Positions 63,240-64,000 of a DNA stretch of 64,000 nt are shown piece by piece. The stretch spans positions 496,001 through 560,000 of the forward strand of contig JAJIRX010000496.1 of NCBI GenBank assembly GCA_023853785.1, written 5' to 3'. The notes below the pieces were generated by a model. The model did not search any database, was not told the DNA's origin, and was given only the letters and a program-made list of their open reading frames with translations. Position 1 is the stretch's first letter, and each line of letters begins with the position of its first letter. Made by a program: the position numbers and the translations under genes. Source of the DNA: Psilocybe azurescens (lineage: Eukaryota > Basidiomycota > Agaricomycetes > Agaricales > Agrocybaceae).

Positions 63240-64000
63240 ATCTACTGCAGACGCAGATAACGTAGAATATGCTCTCGAATTACAGGATTTTCTCGCAGAA
63301 CTCTCGCAAGACCCAGAGCGGGAGGCGGTAGCGTCGGAAATTCAGGGTAAAGCTTCAGAAGTCGTTCTTCTGAATTTTTACCGCGATTCGTTGAAACCGT
63401 ACGTTCGCCCAGTCAGTCCTTCAATCGATCTGCGGAGACGACGCGGTTCGCCTTTGCGGCCACCTCTGAAGAATGGGAAGTGCTCGGCCCTGACTAGTCG
63501 GAGAGATGGCACTATCCGCTATGAAGTGTTGCTAAGGTGAGTCGTTGAATGCCTGCAATCTCCTTGTTTTCTAAAAGAATGGATATTTCAGTCATTCTTT
63601 ACCACACGACGACGTCTTGCTTAATGCCCTCGTGTCTCTCCCCAAAACATACACAAAGTCCTCCCCGCCGCAGCTCCAACTGCTCTCGAAATACATCAGA
63701 TCGTTCGGGGCGGATGCCAACCTCTTCGGATCTATTCTGCGGCCCTATATATCCGTGAGCGGCGTCGAATGGCTCGAAGATACTGTAAGTGTGTTTGACC
63801 GACTGCAGAATGTGCTGGACCGCTGTGTCGCGTAGTACGAAGACCGACTGAGCGCGGAGAAGGCGGGCGAGCTCGTCCGGGACGATGGGAAAGACGCAGT
63901 GGCCGTCAGCACACAGTCAGTTTCTTCATCGGGGTAGACAAACTCTGAGATTTCAGGTATCACCTGTTGGTGCTGGATATGACCTAAAGCACTACGCGAG
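63240..64000 (+). pseudogene. Truncated RWD-domain gene fragment, unit 2 (partial)
   Basis: Partner of 56144-56725, better preserved. Pieces: ALELQDFLAELSQDPEREAV, GTIRYEVLLR before an intron at 63538, then LVSLPKTYTKSSPPQLQLLS, SFGADANLFGSIL, SGVEWLEDTVSVFDRLQNVL. After DRCVA comes TAG (63834-63836) in frame with the continuing YEDRLSAEKAGELVRDD, suggesting a Trp codon turned into a stop. A further exon seems to start near 63957. The window ends inside the fragment. Confidence 0.55.

Larger units (their letters stand above)
57140..64000. repeat. Tandem segmental duplication, unit 2 (runs off the window)
   Basis: Repeats the order of unit 1: GST first exon, FunK1 kinase, RWD fragment. It differs by an additional stretch at about 57480-58735 that carries one extra gene. 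The right end is cut by the window edge. Confidence 0.85.

Overview
The window is nuclear DNA of a filamentous basidiomycete, almost certainly an agaricomycete. Genes carry many 45-90 nt GT-AG introns. Several families are typical of mushroom-forming fungi: FunK1 kinases, DUF4470-MYND proteins, BTB proteins and two unnamed Agaricomycete families. There is no operon logic, and no rRNA, CRISPR or convincing tRNA was seen.

Layout. 1-12 kb is accessory: two small secreted hydrophobin-like genes (1448-1833, 3537-3933), then three FunK1 copies on the + strand, one nearly intact (4818-7411), one relic (about 7880-8780) and one decayed (about 9430-11676). 12.4-15.1 kb holds a conserved cyclophilin-RRM splicing protein (PPIL4/Cyp6 type) and a BTB gene. 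16.3-21.1 kb holds two convergent members of an unnamed family with a GDVG motif. 21.8-24.1 kb is the proline-catabolic P5C dehydrogenase. 24.6-41.3 kb is an array of three DUF4470-MYND zinc-finger genes on the - strand. A 737-bp foldback transposable element and a second near-intact FunK1 copy, duplicated from the 4-7 kb segment, sit between the first and second of them. 41.9-49.4 kb is conserved: an Arb1-type Argonaute-chaperone subunit with GW motifs and a Boi/Pob1 polarity scaffold (SH3-SAM-PH, here with a CH-like C-terminal domain). 49.8-64 kb is a glutathione S-transferase followed by a roughly 7-kb tandem duplication. Each unit has a GST first exon, a divergent FunK1 kinase and a broken RWD-domain fragment. 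The second unit has an extra gene with a PD-(D/E)xK-like motif.

The genes do not form one pathway. Conserved housekeeping blocks alternate with fast-evolving, duplicating accessory blocks. The strongest leads are: a block in the activation-segment insert of the two tandem FunK1 kinases that is far more diverged than its flanks; a GW-repeat 'Argonaute hook' inside Arb1; a 4-nt microexon in the GST; near-hydrophobin twin peptides with a Kex2-type site; the foldback element next to a duplication breakpoint; and the GDVG and PD-(D/E)xK-like families.

Caution: about twenty one-base length changes, most of them in mononucleotide runs, break the frames of otherwise well-conserved genes (P5C dehydrogenase, Boi, the DUF4470-MYND genes and others). 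Assembly error is at least as likely as pseudogenisation, so coordinates are given for the inferred whole gene with each break noted.
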